The notes under the pieces were generated by a model. It was not told the origin of the DNA. It did no database searches and worked only from the letters and a program-made list of their open reading frames with translations. Shown here piece after piece: positions 1-19,100 of a stretch of DNA of 64,000 nucleotides. Made by a program: the position numbers and the translations under genes. How positions within the stretch are numbered: the stretch's first letter is position 1; every line of letters begins with the position of its first letter. Source of the DNA: Selaginella tamariscina (Eukaryota; Streptophyta; Lycopodiopsida; Selaginellales; Selaginellaceae); assembly GCA_003024785.1 (NCBI GenBank), contig PUQB01000022.1, positions 690,001 to 754,000 on the forward strand. Reading direction: 5' to 3'.

Positions 1-249
1 TATGTCTATGATCTCACACACACATCACACATGTTGTGTGTGTGTGTATACATACATATATTACATTATGTATATATGCATCTGCAATTACATATAAACA
101 TGCGCACCACACACACAGATACGATTTATGACATATACAAGTGTATTGTCTATGTCATTGTGCGTTCAAATAATGCATTGATTTAAACGCACACACACAG
201 ACACACGTGCACGCGCATGCACAAACGTATATATGCACCCACAACTTAC

Positions 250-2234
<1,985 letters not shown>

Positions 2235-2299
2235 CAGTACCTATATGCACACACAAACACACACACACACACACACACATTCCTACACTGCGTGACACA

Positions 2300-3319
2300 T
2301 AAATCGTTCGAATGAATTATTTATATACGCAACATACACAATAAATACGTATGCACATGCGGATCTGATCATGCATAGCCAGCCTAATTGAGAGAGAGAG
2401 AGAGAGCATACCTATTTGCGCTGTTCTTTCTCGCGGTAGGAAAACCTAAGATTTTGCAAAATGCACCGGAAAACCTAATTAAAGTTATTATAATTAATTA
2501 AAACAATATTCTGTATTATATAAATAATGAATGCATATTATATGACTATGCTTAAAATATATTTATCTATCAATATCCAATTTCCATTAAAAATATTATT
2601 GAATGTTTTTTTTTAATTTTTCTATCATTACTATTTTAAATCAAATTTAAGACTGACATTAACATACTTAACAGTTGCCACTTGCTTTAAATATAGAATA
2701 TCTAAATCCTAAGATATTTTAATTTTAATATGTTTTTAAGTCTCTTAAATATTAAAATATTATCGTAATAATTTATTTTTTAGTATTATCAATAAAATTT
2801 AAAATTCAAATAAAATCTTAGTTTTAAGATATACTTCATTGTTGATACTAAGGCTTTTTTTAACTTTAACCATATTTGATATGATTATCATTTTTCAAAT
2901 AAAGAAACCATTTAATTAAAATATATTAATATAACTCAAACTGATGTAATTGAGTTATATTAACGATTTTTTTCATTTTTTTCTTGTCAATAAAAATGTA
3001 AAATGAAAATTCATTATAACATGAAACGGAAAATGGAAATAGTATATAAATTATTATTAATATTTTAAAGATGCATAGAAAAATAAGATATATGTTAAAT
3101 ATATAATATAAAGTTATAGATTTATTAGTATATACATTACCATCACACATATTACATTTAAGAGTAAAATTTATTAATTTAATTGTTAATGAACTTCAAT
3201 CTAGCTTGTTATATCAATATACATACATTTATATGTAATTTAAACCAAATAAAAGCTCCACACACACACAGGTTTAATTTAGTCCACAAGTTTAACTTAT
3301 TAATATATGTGCTGATTAG
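2300..3319. other. intergenic, AT-rich
   Basis: Promoter side of the DUF726 gene: a likely 5' leader around 2400-2470 with a short GA repeat at 2391-2406, then about 800 bp of AT-rich sequence without a convincing exon. Confidence 0.6.
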
Positions 3320-3660
3320 ACTTCGTAGGATTCCAACAGGTGTGAAGTTCGATCCCAGTGACATAGAGATTCTTCAGCATCTCGCCGCATATATCTGCTT
3401 TGAAATCACACACATATCTTGATGAATTTACACCAACCCTGGATGAGGAGGATAGTATATGCTACACACACCCCAGAATCTTCCAGGTTCTTGTGTGTGT
3501 GTGTGTGTGTGTGTGATTCTGTATATAAAGACTTGTATATATGCTACAATAGAATAATTATATAAATATATGCAGTTGTAGGGATATTTTTGGTATATCT
3601 GTGTGTGTGTGTGTGTGTGTGTCTATATGTTATAAACTACATTGTTTTTATATAACTTGA

Positions 3661-3695
<35 letters not shown>

Positions 3696-4911
3696 CGTGT
3701 TCATCATGTATGTATTATATAAATCTTGCAAATATACATAATAATGCAATACACACATGTACATCCGTCTTAATGGAGGAAATGCAGGTGTGAGGAGTGA
3801 TGGTAGCAGCAGCCATTTCTTCCACCGTCCAGCTTGCGTGTACGGAAAGGGCACGCATAAGAAACGGAGGATTCGTACGGACGTGGGAGAGATGCGTTGG
3901 CACAAGACTGGCAAGACTCGACCCGTGGTCAAGAATGGTGAGAGAATAGGCTGGAAGAAGATAATGGTCCTCTACACAAACTTCACCTCAAGGTGTGTGT
4001 GTGTATTATAATGTATGTATACATATCATGTATTTTATATGTATATATATAATAATGATAATAGGAAAATAAAATGCACCAGTATCACTGTGGACATAAA
4101 GAAGACGAAGGGGAGGGTACCAAAACCAGCCTCGTGCATCCAGTGGTAAACGTAAAAGACTAAGTTTTGAGGTAATTAATAAGTAATCTTATACGGTGTT
4201 TAGTACTTTATTAACCTTTGATTAGGTATGGAATTTATTATTAATACTAATCAAACATCTTTGTTTTTGTTTTATATTGCTTTAGGAAGCTGTATTTATT
4301 CCTTCAAGCCCTGTGGCTATTGCTCCTAGAAATGTGCTGGAACCTCCTCTGGTTAGTTTGAACTTAATATGTGCGTGTGCGTGTGCGTGTGTATGTGTAT
4401 TCAACTTTCTGGAAACATAACTTCTTTCTTACACTGCTATATGTACACTTCATATCCCTAGTAAATATCCGCATATGTGCATAGTATATATGCGTGTGCG
4501 TGTGCGTGTGCATGCATATACGTATAAAATGCTGGAACTCCTGAGTCGTGCGGTGCCACGTGGAAGATAAAGAGCCGGTCGATTAGAACAGCTTATATGT
4601 AAAAAGATATTGTTAAGGACAGTCTAGCCGATAGCAAAGATATCCGAGACGTAGCTAATGCATTTGGATTACACATGGAACAAGAAGACCTTGAAAACCT
4701 TCATATACAATATATTGAGGTAAGTAATACATGTATATATCTTTATATACATACACGTATTACACACACATATATGTAGGTGTGTGTGTGTGTGTGCACA
4801 TTATATAATAAACATTTCTATCCACACCCACTCACCTGCAAACGCATTTATTAGGAATACTCGTCTCAGGAAATGCGTGATTGGTTCTTACCGGAAGTAC
4901 CTGGGAATTAA
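3320..4911 (+). pseudogene. NAC-domain transcription factor gene, frame-broken (NAC73/SOG1-like group)
   Basis: Exon-like blocks occur in NAC order. 3320-3486 holds GVKFDPSDIEILQHL, then in another frame DEFTPTLDEEDSICYTHP. 3788-3992 holds [15 protein letters not shown] and [13 protein letters not shown]...[10 protein letters not shown]. 4065-4171 holds MHQYHCG and, in another frame, YQNQPRASSGKRKRLSFE. 4286-4351, about 4620-4719 and 4856-4911 (stop TAA at 4909-4911) form an acidic C-terminal part whose junctions are in frame. NAC proteins bind DNA through this ~150-residue domain; the HKTGKTRPV and MHQYH signatures match the SOG1/NAC73 subgroup. At least three one-base shifts (near 3415 in a CA run, 3475 in CACACCCC, 4110-4120 in GGGGAGGG) and a TGA TGA in the first exon block translation, and the KPEKTNWV-like stretch before MHQYH is absent. 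No N-terminal exon was found upstream. Either a decaying gene or a real one with assembly indels; other genes here show similar indels. Confidence 0.75.
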
Positions 4912-5544
4912 AGTCACCTTAGAATTGAATTAGATGTAGTAATATTGTGTTAATTATGATGATTAGTATATACATTATCATACATAATACAATGTTATTT
5001 TTATTAAAGTGTCTGTGTGTGTGTACTCTACGGACACACACACACACACATTCATATAACTCGCCTCAGGATGAACATCTTCTTCACATATAACTGTTCC
5101 AAACCGACATACTTTCTGGTTCCACCGATATACATAATTTACATATTTAATTTATTGCAAGTGATAATAAAGGAAATTGATAGATTAACATATCTGTTTA
5201 CGCATATTTGATAATATATTCCATTGGGTGTGCGAATCTATGCTCTGTGTGTGTGTGTGTGTAATATATATATATATATATATTACTTACTTGCATGAAG
5301 CGCTTTGACATAGCAGGTAATTCCACATAGCTCGAGAGCAAAGCTATATAAGATAATATCTAAACCTTAGTTCAATTTAACGCAGCCTTCAATACCTGGG
5401 GGCTGTGGCCAAATTACTCTTCACAACATTCGAAAGTTTGCACTATTGAGTGGGTTTGAGGAAGCAAAGATATGTTGCAGATATGTGTTGATAATAAGAA
5501 TAAATTTTCAGAAATCCATTATTTTATTCATAAGGGAAAAAACG
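4912..5544. other. intergenic between convergent genes
   Basis: Holds the 3' region of the NAC-like gene, short GT and CA microsatellites (around 5016-5050 and 5246-5282) and the 3' UTR side of SKP1. No other gene seen. Confidence 0.6.
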
Positions 5545-5997
5545 TTATATCTCGAATGCCCATGCGGTCTCCTTCCTAATCTCCTCCTCTTCCTCAGGTG
5601 TAAAATCATTCTTAATATTAAACATTGTACGAATCTCCTCGGGTGTCTTACCCTTAAGCATATCAGCCACTGTCTGGCAACTAAAATCTAATAGACTCTT
5701 AAGATTGAGATAATTTGCAGCCAATATAAGATCAAATAGCTCCTCCTGCGTCACTTGGATGAACTCTTTATCCCAAGCCTTAATCTCAGCCTCATTCTTA
5801 CCCCGATTACCGCTATGGTATTTGATATACTCAATCACCTTGGCAAGAATTGAACTTGTAACATTTGGCACCGGCACTGGGACATCACTGCCCATATCTT
5901 CGATCATGTTCTTCACTGTTACCATCTCAAAGGCAACAGCTTCATCCACCTCGAACACCTCGTTGTCGCTGCTCCTAAGCTGCACCTTCTTCGACAT
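5545..5997 (-). CDS. SKP1: SKP1-like protein of SCF ubiquitin ligases
   Basis: Single-exon gene of 150 residues from the ATG at 5995-5997 ([19 protein letters not shown]); an in-frame ATG nine codons upstream is also possible but less like the family. The N-terminal BTB/POZ-like half carries the cullin-contact surface, and the C-terminal half has [48 protein letters not shown] and the terminal WAFEI, the F-box-binding helices of plant SKP1/ASK proteins. The usual length is 155-165, so it looks complete. SKP1 links CUL1 to F-box proteins in nucleus and cytosol. No intron or frame break was seen; many plant SKP1 genes have one intron, so a retrocopy origin is possible. Confidence 0.95.
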   Translation of the reverse strand: MSKKVQLRSSDNEVFEVDEAVAFEMVTVKNMIEDMGSDVPVPVPNVTSSILAKVIEYIKYHSGNRGKNEAEIKAWDKEFIQVTQEELFDLILAANYLNLKSLLDFSCQTVADMLKGKTPEEIRTMFNIKNDFTPEEEEEIRKETAWAFEI

Positions 5998-6475
5998 GTT
6001 CACTGCCTTCCTAGGGCTTCCCACCCTAATTTATAGATTTATATCCTTTCCTAAGCCAGCCCTAAACACGTTAATTCAAAATTAGGTTCGTAAATAAATA
6101 ATTTACTAGTTATTTTTGTGTTTGCAAAATTAGACCTATATATATATCTACACACGCACTTGTTATGTGTGTGTGTGTGTGTGTGTGTGTGTATTTGTAA
6201 ATATAATTTATTATGTATAGTTAATAATTCATTGTTTTTAATTTTTTTTTGTAATTTTTATATGAAAATAAAGATTTTTAAAAATATGTAAATATTTATT
6301 CTAAATTACCTTTAAATCTATGGAACTCCATTTGGAGCTTTCTAACTCAAAGAATATTTAATAATTCAGAAAATAATTTAAAATCCTCACAGAGGTCAGC
6401 TCTATTTAACAATTTGTACGGAACATAGAGATTGTACAACTAAGGTTTAGGGTTCATCCTTTCCGGCGGCTGAGC
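5998..6475. other. short divergent intergenic region
   Basis: Shared upstream region of SKP1 (-) and the dehydrogenase gene (+). It contains a (TA) and (GT)n microsatellite at 6138-6192, AT-rich DNA, and a telo-box-like GGTTTAGGGTT at about 6443 just before the dehydrogenase start, a motif common in plant housekeeping promoters and leaders. Confidence 0.6.
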
Positions 6476-10190
<3,715 letters not shown>

Positions 10191-13100
10191 CGTCATTATC
10201 TTCCCGCATATACCTAGCAGAATATGCTTATTCTGTATGGAGTATATTCTTTTTGATGCTGAGTCTATATCATGCACCAACAGATTGCAGGTAGGTAAGC
10301 TGGCTTTTCTGAAACCGAATATTTCTTATAAATAATAACTGGGAATTTTTAGTTTTAATCAATTAATCAATTATATGAATATATTAAGTTTGATATATTA
10401 GAAATTATGTAGTTTTTAACGTTCTATATCTTCCTAATGTGTTATACTGTGTGCGCATACGCGCGTGTTTGTGTGTGTGTGTGCGTGTTATGTCATACAA
10501 TGCTGTGTATTATACACAGTATAATACGTATAACAAGTATGTATATGTTGAGATAGACATATTGTATATCGTAATTGTTGAATGCTACATTGTACGGTTT
10601 TGTACAGTGAATACTGTATACATCCTAATGATACGATGTAGATATGTATGTAGACATTGGACATAAATAACAGTTAGCTATGTACCGTATAGATGAAGTA
10701 TATACGATGCACTCTGTATATGGTAGTTTAAAATAGAGATTGATAACTGGACTCTTGTGAATATGATAATAAATGCTATATATAATATAAATATCGAATG
10801 GAGGAAATGTGATTGGAGGCCGTTTTCAACGAGCGATAGTGATTCAATCGTTTCTTTATTGCGATGAAATCTAACGGTCTGTGATTTGTTTGATCTGACG
10901 GTTGGTGGTGGACCACATGTATACCTGCCCTTCTTTGATAGCCCGCTCCAGTTATGTTGAAAGCTACATTTCAGAAGTTTCCTGAACTATATTATAAAAT
11001 GTATATAACTGTTGACTATTTTATAAATGTAGAAATTAATTAGTAAAGGAAATAATTTAATTTTCATAATTGATTTTATTTTATTTTTTTCACAATTATA
11101 ATATATTTAAAGAATGAAATATTCATTAAATCATTTAAAGTAATGAATCAGATTACTTTTCATTGAAATGCAATATTCATTTATTATTTAAATAAATACA
11201 TTAATTATTTATTTAAACTTATAACTCATAGTATGTTTATTTAATTCATTAATTTGGTTTAAGTCATATGAAATTTAAATTAATTTTATATGACATAAAG
11301 TTTGACCTAAAGATTAATTATAAGTAATTATAATTGTAAGGTAGCTACAGTAAATACGTAGGCTACCCTAATAAGTGTATATAATTAAAGTATACATAAT
11401 TTAATCTTATAGTTAACTACGAGGATAGTCCAAAAATATCTAAGATTAACTTCTGTATATACCTTAATTATATACATTTACTAAGGTAATTTACATATTT
11501 ATTTATTGTAGTTACCTTACATAATCTTATATGGTAAAACACATACTAAACAATTCATCTAATGAAGTATGATATGATAATGATAAGTTTCTATTTAAAT
11601 CAAATATAAATTATTTATCTTTCTTTAATCATTAAAATGATTTTTTAAAAAGAAATTATTTGATTTTCATTTTGACTCTTCTCGGGATCGATCCGGTTGC
11701 GTGTAGGTATAATTGTTGAATGATTAACTCAGCCGAAAGATAAAGATGCTCACACACAAGTTCAAAAAAGGAAGCATTGTTTGACATTCTTTTCTGTATC
11801 ATTATAATATATTTCTATTATTACTAATTATTAAACTTAAATGATAATATTACAATATAAACCTGTAATTATATTAGCATATACACCAAAGATGCTTGCT
11901 TACACAAAGGGAAGAACTGTTTGACATGGCTTTTATATATCATTAATCAATAGTATACAATATATTCCTACAATTAATCATATAATTACATAATTGTTTG
12001 ACATTCTTTTATATATCATCATTATTATTATTAAATATTAAACTTAAATCATAATATTACTTGTAATAATATTAGCATATACACCAAAGATGCTTACAAA
12101 AAGGGAAGAACTGTTTGACATGCTTTTTAAATATCATTAATCAATAGTATAATTATTACTCATGTATAATTAAATTAGTAAAAAAGAAGAGAATATACAC
12201 CACCGCCCAGTGTAGTACTTATACTTCATTGGAACTTGGAGCATTGTGGGGGAGGAAAATCTAATCCAATAAAGGACACATTATACTCTCTCTCATAGAT
12301 TTTTTTTTTCCTGAATAAAATATTACAACAGTGCGCCACGTCATTGACAACGACGGCCATATGTGGGACACGTGGCATATCCTTCTTAAACCCTAAACCT
12401 TACAAAGTTAAGATTTATATGGTTCTATTTAATTGAGAATTTATATTTAGTTAACATTAAAGTTAATTAAAGGAGTTTGTCTCTTGTTGGTGTCTTCATT
12501 AAAGTGTCTTTTAATTTACGTGTCGTGTCTGCAGCTTGCAAAAATAATGTTCGTACATATTATAATATTTATAAATAATTCTTTTTCATTTATTTTATAA
12601 TAAATAATTAATTTTTATTTAAAATAAATGCCTAAAGCATCTCTAAAATAGTGCCGTATCTAAGACTCAACACACCTACTGGAAACTGAGTATGGTTACT
12701 AAGAAAGAACTAATTAACTAATTATTTTATTTATTTGTTCACAAGTGCAGTACGAATTTTGCCTGTGCAATGAGTCTTCAGACTTCGCTTTCACTGACTC
12801 TTTTGTTCTCTGGCAAGATGCAGCAGGAAGAGCACTCACACACTAGTAGGCAAAGTCTAGAGAGTATTAGTGAATTATGACACTGTCTGCACTGGAATAA
12901 TTCTGCAACTAGCCTTCCCCCATCCCTTGTTTCCCCATTTATACCAAGAAATCTCTCCTGCACATGTTTTACACTATCACATTTATATATGGTTTTTTTT
13001 TTTAAAATAAAAAAAAAATACATTCTAAGCATTTTTCTAATTGGATAGAAGATATGAGGTCCCCTCCCCTCAGCGAAACTCTCGCTGCCCCATGATCTTC

Positions 13101-13341
13101 GTTCTCTGTAAGTATATATATGTACACAAACTTTGTCAGATGGCTTCGTTGATACGTGCACAGTATCATTGTTTAGTAATCTCTTCTCTTGTATGTGCAG
13201 ATGCAATTCTCAGGTGAATTTTGAATCACAGCACAGTCTGGATAAGGTTGTGGGTTTTGTTTTAACCATCAGATCTACGGTTACAAGGAATTTTTGTATG
13301 CAGGGAGATGAGAGCAGAAGCTTTGATATGAGTCAGGCAGG
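10191..13341. other. intergenic, AT-rich, plus leader of the TCP gene
   Basis: 10191 to about 10800 is the probable 3' UTR of the dehydrogenase gene. 10950-12650 is AT-rich with the tandem repeat noted separately. 12340-12420 has CCACGTCATTG, CACGTGG and a TAAACCCTAAACC telo-box-like element. 12730-13341 is probably the 5' leader of the TCP gene, with candidate splice sites at CTGTAAGTATAT (about 13108), TGTGCAG (about 13200) and TATGCAG (about 13303). No other gene seen. Confidence 0.5.
11745..12150. repeat. diverged tandem repeat, ~190-bp unit, about two and a half copies
   Basis: The phrase AAGGGAAGAACTGTTTGACATG followed by a run of TATCATTAATCAATAGTAT recurs at about 11908 and 12103, with partial copies near 11765 and 11998. 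TTAGCATATACACCAAAGATGCTT precedes each full copy. Confidence 0.8.
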
Positions 13342-14606
13342 ATGATATCCCTGCTGAGATTGGAGGAGTTTGACAGGTTGAGGAGGCAATCTGCAATGGA
13401 GAATCAGAAGAGACCAGCAATAAACTTTGTAGACGGGGAGCAGCAGCATCTCAGTAAGGGTACATCCGGCTACCACAGTTACGATGGTAGTAACAAGAGT
13501 CTAGGTAAGGACGGTTGCGGGTATGGGACTGAAACTATAGCACCATTTGGTGCTACTGCTGGAGATGATACACATCGGGTAACTGGTTGGACGTCATCGG
13601 ATGTGTTTCCTGAGTACAAGTTTAGGAGAGTCGGGGAGCGGGAGGATATAGAAGACGAAGAGAGGAGAGTACGAAGCAGGACGGACTTCCTGGCGCGGAG
13701 GATGGACACTGACATAAACATGAACTCGATCTCGGCACGGACACTGAGGCCATCCGGTGGGAAGGACAGGCACAGTAAGGTGTTCACTGCCAAAGGCCCG
13801 CGCGACCGGAGGGTGCGTCTCTCGGTATCCACCGCAATACAGTTTTACGACGTGCAGGACCGACTGGGATACGACCAGCCGAGCAAGGCCGTGGAGTGGC
13901 TCATGAAGAAGGCAAAGACAGCTATAGACGAGCTCTCCCAGATCCCTCTCCCAGGGATTGACAGGATCATCTCCCAAGGTACTTCTGCGTATCCAAACTG
14001 TCGTTCCGAGGTCCCGACACGGCAGACGTGCGTCTCCGACATGCAGCAGCATCTAGACAGTGAAGCTCCGCAGTTCCAGGACAAACTCGTAACTGATATA
14101 AGCATGTCGGTCGGGGACAGATCCAGAGTATACCCAACGACTACTCCGCACACCCCGGAGCATCCCCGAGAGTACAATCCAATTCTCCCTCGAGCTACAT
14201 GTACGATATGCCTTCCCAGCACGTGCAGCAGAACCACCAAAGGATGGGACTGTTACAGTCACCGCTGCAGTACCACCATCACCAACAGACTTCTCTCGTT
14301 ACCGTCCAGCAGACATACACGCAGCAGCACGAGTTCCCCCAACTTACCATTCGGTGTAGTACCAGGGAACTCACACAATCCCAAGCAGTACTTAAAGATT
14401 GCCGGAGAGAAGCACGCCGGTAACGCACCCACAGCTTCCAGTTCGAGGTTTTCGGGCTTCCTGGGGGGTTCACTAAGTGTAAACCCGAGGTTTATACCAA
14501 ACCTCCTCCTCCTGCTCCTCCGCAGCACATGGAACAGTTTGATGGGGCAACGTCTTCGGACATGATGCTCAGCTTGGAGGAACAGATGCATAGGAAGAGG
14601 AGCTAA
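13342..14606 (+). CDS. CIN-type TCP transcription factor, C-terminal half frame-shifted as sequenced
   Basis: From ATG 13342 an open frame of 407 codons runs to 14565. The class II TCP domain is at residues ~139-198: [10 protein letters not shown], basic [20 protein letters not shown], then helix-loop-helix [24 protein letters not shown]-type TCPs control leaf and shoot growth in the nucleus. Downstream, protein-like sequence changes frame. About 14190-14335 reads best in the +2 frame ([20 protein letters not shown], Gln/His-rich). About 14340-14465 reads in the original frame ([19 protein letters not shown]). From about 14467 the +2 frame gives [20 protein letters not shown] and ends at TAA 14604-14606. 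Two switches coincide with CCCCC (about 14335-14340) and GGGGGG (about 14462-14467). CIN-TCP genes usually have intron-free coding regions, so indels are likelier than introns. The HQRMGLLQS stretch sits where miR319 pairs in CIN-TCPs but matches that target poorly. Confidence 0.88.
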
Positions 14607-15165
14607 GATAAGAGTTTTATTATATGCCAGGGATGAGTACATACATAGTCTTGATACTTGTATTTACAGTATATGAGCGATTGAGGAATTATATATAAAA
14701 CATTGAACACTTGATTTCTTCATTACTTGAGCTCATGTGTGTTGTGTATTATATATACATGTAATATATCTCTCTCTCAAGCTGAAAACTGCAGGTACAT
14801 CAAATATTCCTTCATTCATTATATGTTTCTGCTCCTCAAGTGTGTGTGTGTTGTGTGTGATATATATGTTCACGTGGACTTCACGTGTGTATGCTTGTTC
14901 TCTAATACAATTATACATCCTAACTCAGAGCTTAAGAAATGTATACATGTATCAAAGAGTTTTAAGTACACACGCATACACACGCACATGTGCATATGTA
15001 TTATGAAAAAACTTTGGAGAGAGAGAGAGTTTTGAAAGGAACATATATATATATATATATAAGTTTGATATATACGAACACAGGTTGGAATATTCTCAGT
15101 TAAAATGAGGAGCCCTTAATGAAGGAATTAAGGGGAAACAGAGTGTAGGGTTTGGGTGTGTGCGA
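14607..15165. other. intergenic
   Basis: 3' UTR of the TCP gene and promoter of the small membrane-protein gene. It holds short CT, GT, GA and TA microsatellites (15014-15062) and no convincing exon. Confidence 0.5.
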
Positions 15166-16166
15166 ATGATAACGCGGAAGAACATAGCGGAGCAGCTGCG
15201 AGAGTACCAATTAAGATCTTCTAATCACTGGCTTCCGTACACTTCTTCTCCTCCACTTCCGATCTCCTCTCCTCAAGGTACTTAAATCACACCATATATA
15301 TATGCATGACATATAGTATATATATAGGTCTATATGTACACACACGTATTGTGTCTTGTCTAATACGCAATACGTGTACGGGTACACATTTTGTGTGTGC
15401 GTGCGTGCGTGTGTGGTGTAGGTAGTGTTTTATATGTATTTAAAAGCTTTGTGTGCACGCCCGTTGTAATATACACACATTAATTTGTGATATATACATA
15501 GATAGACAAGTATAATTGCTGTTTGCCTTGGCTGTGTAATATAACAGTATCAATACATACAAGTAGGGTATATTTCAGTACCAATGCATGCAAATAAAGT
15601 ATATACACACACACCCACACACACAATATTTAAATTTTACACTGTGTGTGTGTGTGTGTGTGTGAGAGAGAAGAGAGAGAGAGAGAGAGAATTACTATCT
15701 ATATACCCATATACACACAAGAGCAACCTTGTTCCTTCTATTAATGCTCATATTTAGCCCATTACACACACACACACGCACACACCACATAAGGCATATA
15801 TCATAACGCTGATGGTGAGATTGAAGTATGAATACACAGGCGCATCACAAACACAGACATATCATATATGAAGTTGCCGACTTAAACTTATTTATTGATT
15901 ATACAAAAATATATTTAACATCCACACGTACGCACGCCCGCACACATACTACTAACATGTCGTTGCTTTGAAGGTATGAGACAGCGAGAGGAACCTTGTA
16001 TTTGCTGCTCTTTTGCAAGCTTGTATTGTCTGCTGTTATTGCATTCTACTGTGGATATGCTAAGGCCTCATGGCTGTTTGTAGGATTAGCACTCGGATTA
16101 CTGCTCTTCTTAAGCTTTATCAATAGTCGCAGAAGAAGAAAGAATCCCACGATGCTGCCTCTTTGA
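15166..16166 (+). CDS. small conserved plant membrane protein, unknown function
   Basis: Exon 1 (15166-15277) encodes MITRKNIAEQLREYQLRSS, the conserved N-terminus of a ~100-residue plant family that I recognise but cannot name. Exon 2 (15974-16166) encodes two hydrophobic segments (GTLYLLLFCKLVLSAVIAF and SWLFVGLALGLLFFLSFI), then a basic RRRRK and the terminal MLPL. As sequenced the exons do not join in frame. In exon 1 the frame after ...SSNH continues as conserved WASVHFFSSTSDLLSSR only if one base is added to the GG at 15230-15231; exon 2 then joins in frame across the GT-AG intron. So one base appears to be missing from a G run. It is probably a tail-region membrane protein with a cytosolic N-terminus; location and role are unknown. 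Confidence 0.75.
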
Positions 16167-19100
16167 TAATATGACCATCGTATATGTGTGTGCGTGTGTG
16201 TGTGTCTCACACGCACACCCCATATACACACACAACACCTATTACTACTTTTAGTATAATCTGGAATTATATTTTAAATTGTTGCCAGTAATTAGTATGT
16301 TATTATGGTTAAGAAGATACCGTAATATAATAATGAGCGTTCCGCGTGTATGTACATGTGTGCTATTTTATATAGATTACGTACACACTGCAATATGTTT
16401 ATATATAAGCATTTTATTTCATCTGATAACATTAAGACAGGAGTTCTTGCTAGCATATACAGTGAACCTATTTAATAATACAATAATTTTTATTAATTAA
16501 TATAAAATAATAATAATATAATTATTTTAAACAAAAAAACTTATAAGATTGCTATATATAATTTTCTATACATATTTTTTCTTTGGTTGTTAATATTAAT
16601 TATAGTAAAATGGGGTGTATATACACATAAAATAGTGAGTATGTGTCCATATAATAAAGGGGTGTCCGCCTAGTAAGTCCCATTATTGATATATTAATTA
16701 TTTTTATATATGGAATTTAATTATGATATATTTTAGAAGTTAGTAAAGATATTTACAAATTTTGTGAGAAATATAATTTTCTTTTTGTATATATAAATGA
16801 CGATCTTAAATATAAAGGGTATACGGAGTTTTTTTTTTTTTAAGTAAACAATTTGTTAAAGAATTTCTTGTTCGATCTTCTTTTATCTTATTTCCTTTTT
16901 AATTATGAGTAATAACTTTTGAAACAATTGATGTATCAAAACAATTTAATAATTTAACACTTACAAGTTTAATTTAACCTCCTTTTTAATTAAACACATG
17001 CATGTGGCTTTAACTTTTTAAAATGTTTGGAATATAAATGTTTACCATTAATTAGTTCACTTTCTTAATATTGTTATATATCATGGATGAATAATTACTA
17101 AATGCCCTTGCAAGTTTTCAATATGTTTCTTATATATTATTCTTTAATAATATAATAATCATACATCACCAACAAGTTTATTCACAAATGAATAATATTG
17201 ATTTATTCTTTAAACATAATTTAAATTAATTTTTGGAAAAATAAAAAATTTTGTCAATGTGTTTTAATAATTTTATAGTTGGAAATAACATTAAATGAGT
17301 TTATTATGCAATTATAATTAAACTTTATAATCTCTTTATATATGTTGATTCTATTATATTCAAGTGTAGTAAAGTTAGTATGTTATAATATATTCTTGAA
17401 CATAATCTTATAAGTTATATTTATGCATTAACTTTAAAAAAAGACTCTTCGATTCAATCTTGTAAATTATGTTATATATTAAGTATTATCATTTTAAACA
17501 TTTCATGAATTAATACTATTAACTCCACACTTATGAACACATGATCAACATGAGTATTAAACACTTTAAGAATTGTCTTAAATTATTGTGCACAAGTGGA
17601 AAATTTTTTTAAAACAATAAGAATTATGCATAAACATAATATATAAGATTAAGTTAAAGAACCTTTTTTAATATGATAAGACCAAGCCTATAAAATTAAA
17701 TTGAACAGCATGCCATAACATATCAAGATCGTTATATTCAGACATGGTAGGATCAACATGTAAAAATAAATTATAAATTTAATTACAATACTTGTTTACT
17801 ACTTACTTCTATATTAATCAAAATCTCTAAAGCTAATTTAAACTTCATTTGAAAAGTAAATTTAAACATGTTAGTGATGGACAAATATTATATCACTAAA
17901 GAACAATATATAAAAGACTATTATTATACTGAAAACAACATTTAAAAGACATTGAGAACTTGCAAAGGCATTCAATAATTATTCATTTATAATATGTGAT
18001 AATATTAAGGAAATGAATTAGTCAATGATGAACATTTATACTTAGAACACTTAAAAAAAATTAATGTTACACATATGAGTTTGATTAAGAAGAAACTTGA
18101 GTTTAAACTTGAACTTGCAAGTGTTGAATTTTTTAATTTACATTTCTTTTTCTAGTTTAATATTAAATAATTAATATTAATTATAATATATATACACATA
18201 AAATAGAGAGGGTGGGATATAACAAAGGGTGTAGTCCCATTATTAATTATATATTAATTAATTCTAAATACATATAAATACAAATAAAATAATATTGTAT
18301 AAATTCTAAACGCTAACCTGATGATTTGTTTTACTATATATAAAGCATATGTAAATAATACACACACACGCATGGATGTCCCATAGATTTGCATAGAAAA
18401 GTTTACAACTTATATTGCAAAACTGTATATACTTAAACTGAAACTATTTGCATATGGTTTATTAAATTAGATGTGATATTAAATAAACCACATAACAAAC
18501 ATATGCAAGTTTAAAATCACATTTTGTAAAATGGATAATATTTCATTTTCATCATATATAAATATATACATATATATCATAATATTTAATATATTATATC
18601 TTAAGTTTTATATTTTTCTCATTTATAATCACTGTTGGATAATTTTGAAGTGTTATATTATATACACTTCGAAAATATAACATAATATAATATATAACAC
18701 ACACACACACACACACACACATTTATATATATATGCCTCTTCAAAGCTATGGTATGGAACAACCGATATATATATATATATATATATATTCTTATAAATT
18801 TAAAAATATTTTGATGCGAGTTTCATTTTCCAAAACATATTGCATTTTAATGAAAACTTTATTTATATTCTTATATATTATCTCTTCTTTTATGCATTAG
18901 CTCTATATTAAACAATTATTGGACTTTTAAGAATATTGTGTGTGTGTTTATACTTGTGTGATTAAGACTTTCTACATTTAATCTTAATCACACACAAGCT
19001 ATCAAGCTTGATAAGGACATGTAGTATCCTGAGGTCCATTTGGGATTCAAAACGTGTATTATACATATTATGGGTTGTTTCACACCAATCACTTAGCATG

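Noticed and set aside
3345..3358. GTTCGATCCC, a tRNA T-arm-like motif.
   Set aside because: It lies within the NAC coding block VKFDPSD, and no tRNA cloverleaf can be built around it.
13479..14262. Long minus-strand open frames opposite the TCP gene.
   Set aside because: They mirror GC-rich coding sequence of the plus-strand TCP gene and show no recognisable domain.
13342..14606. Programmed ribosomal frameshifting in the TCP and Rab6 genes.
   Set aside because: Several shifts per gene in both directions at plain homopolymers, shared by unrelated genes, fit sequence indels far better. No slippery heptamer plus structure was seen.
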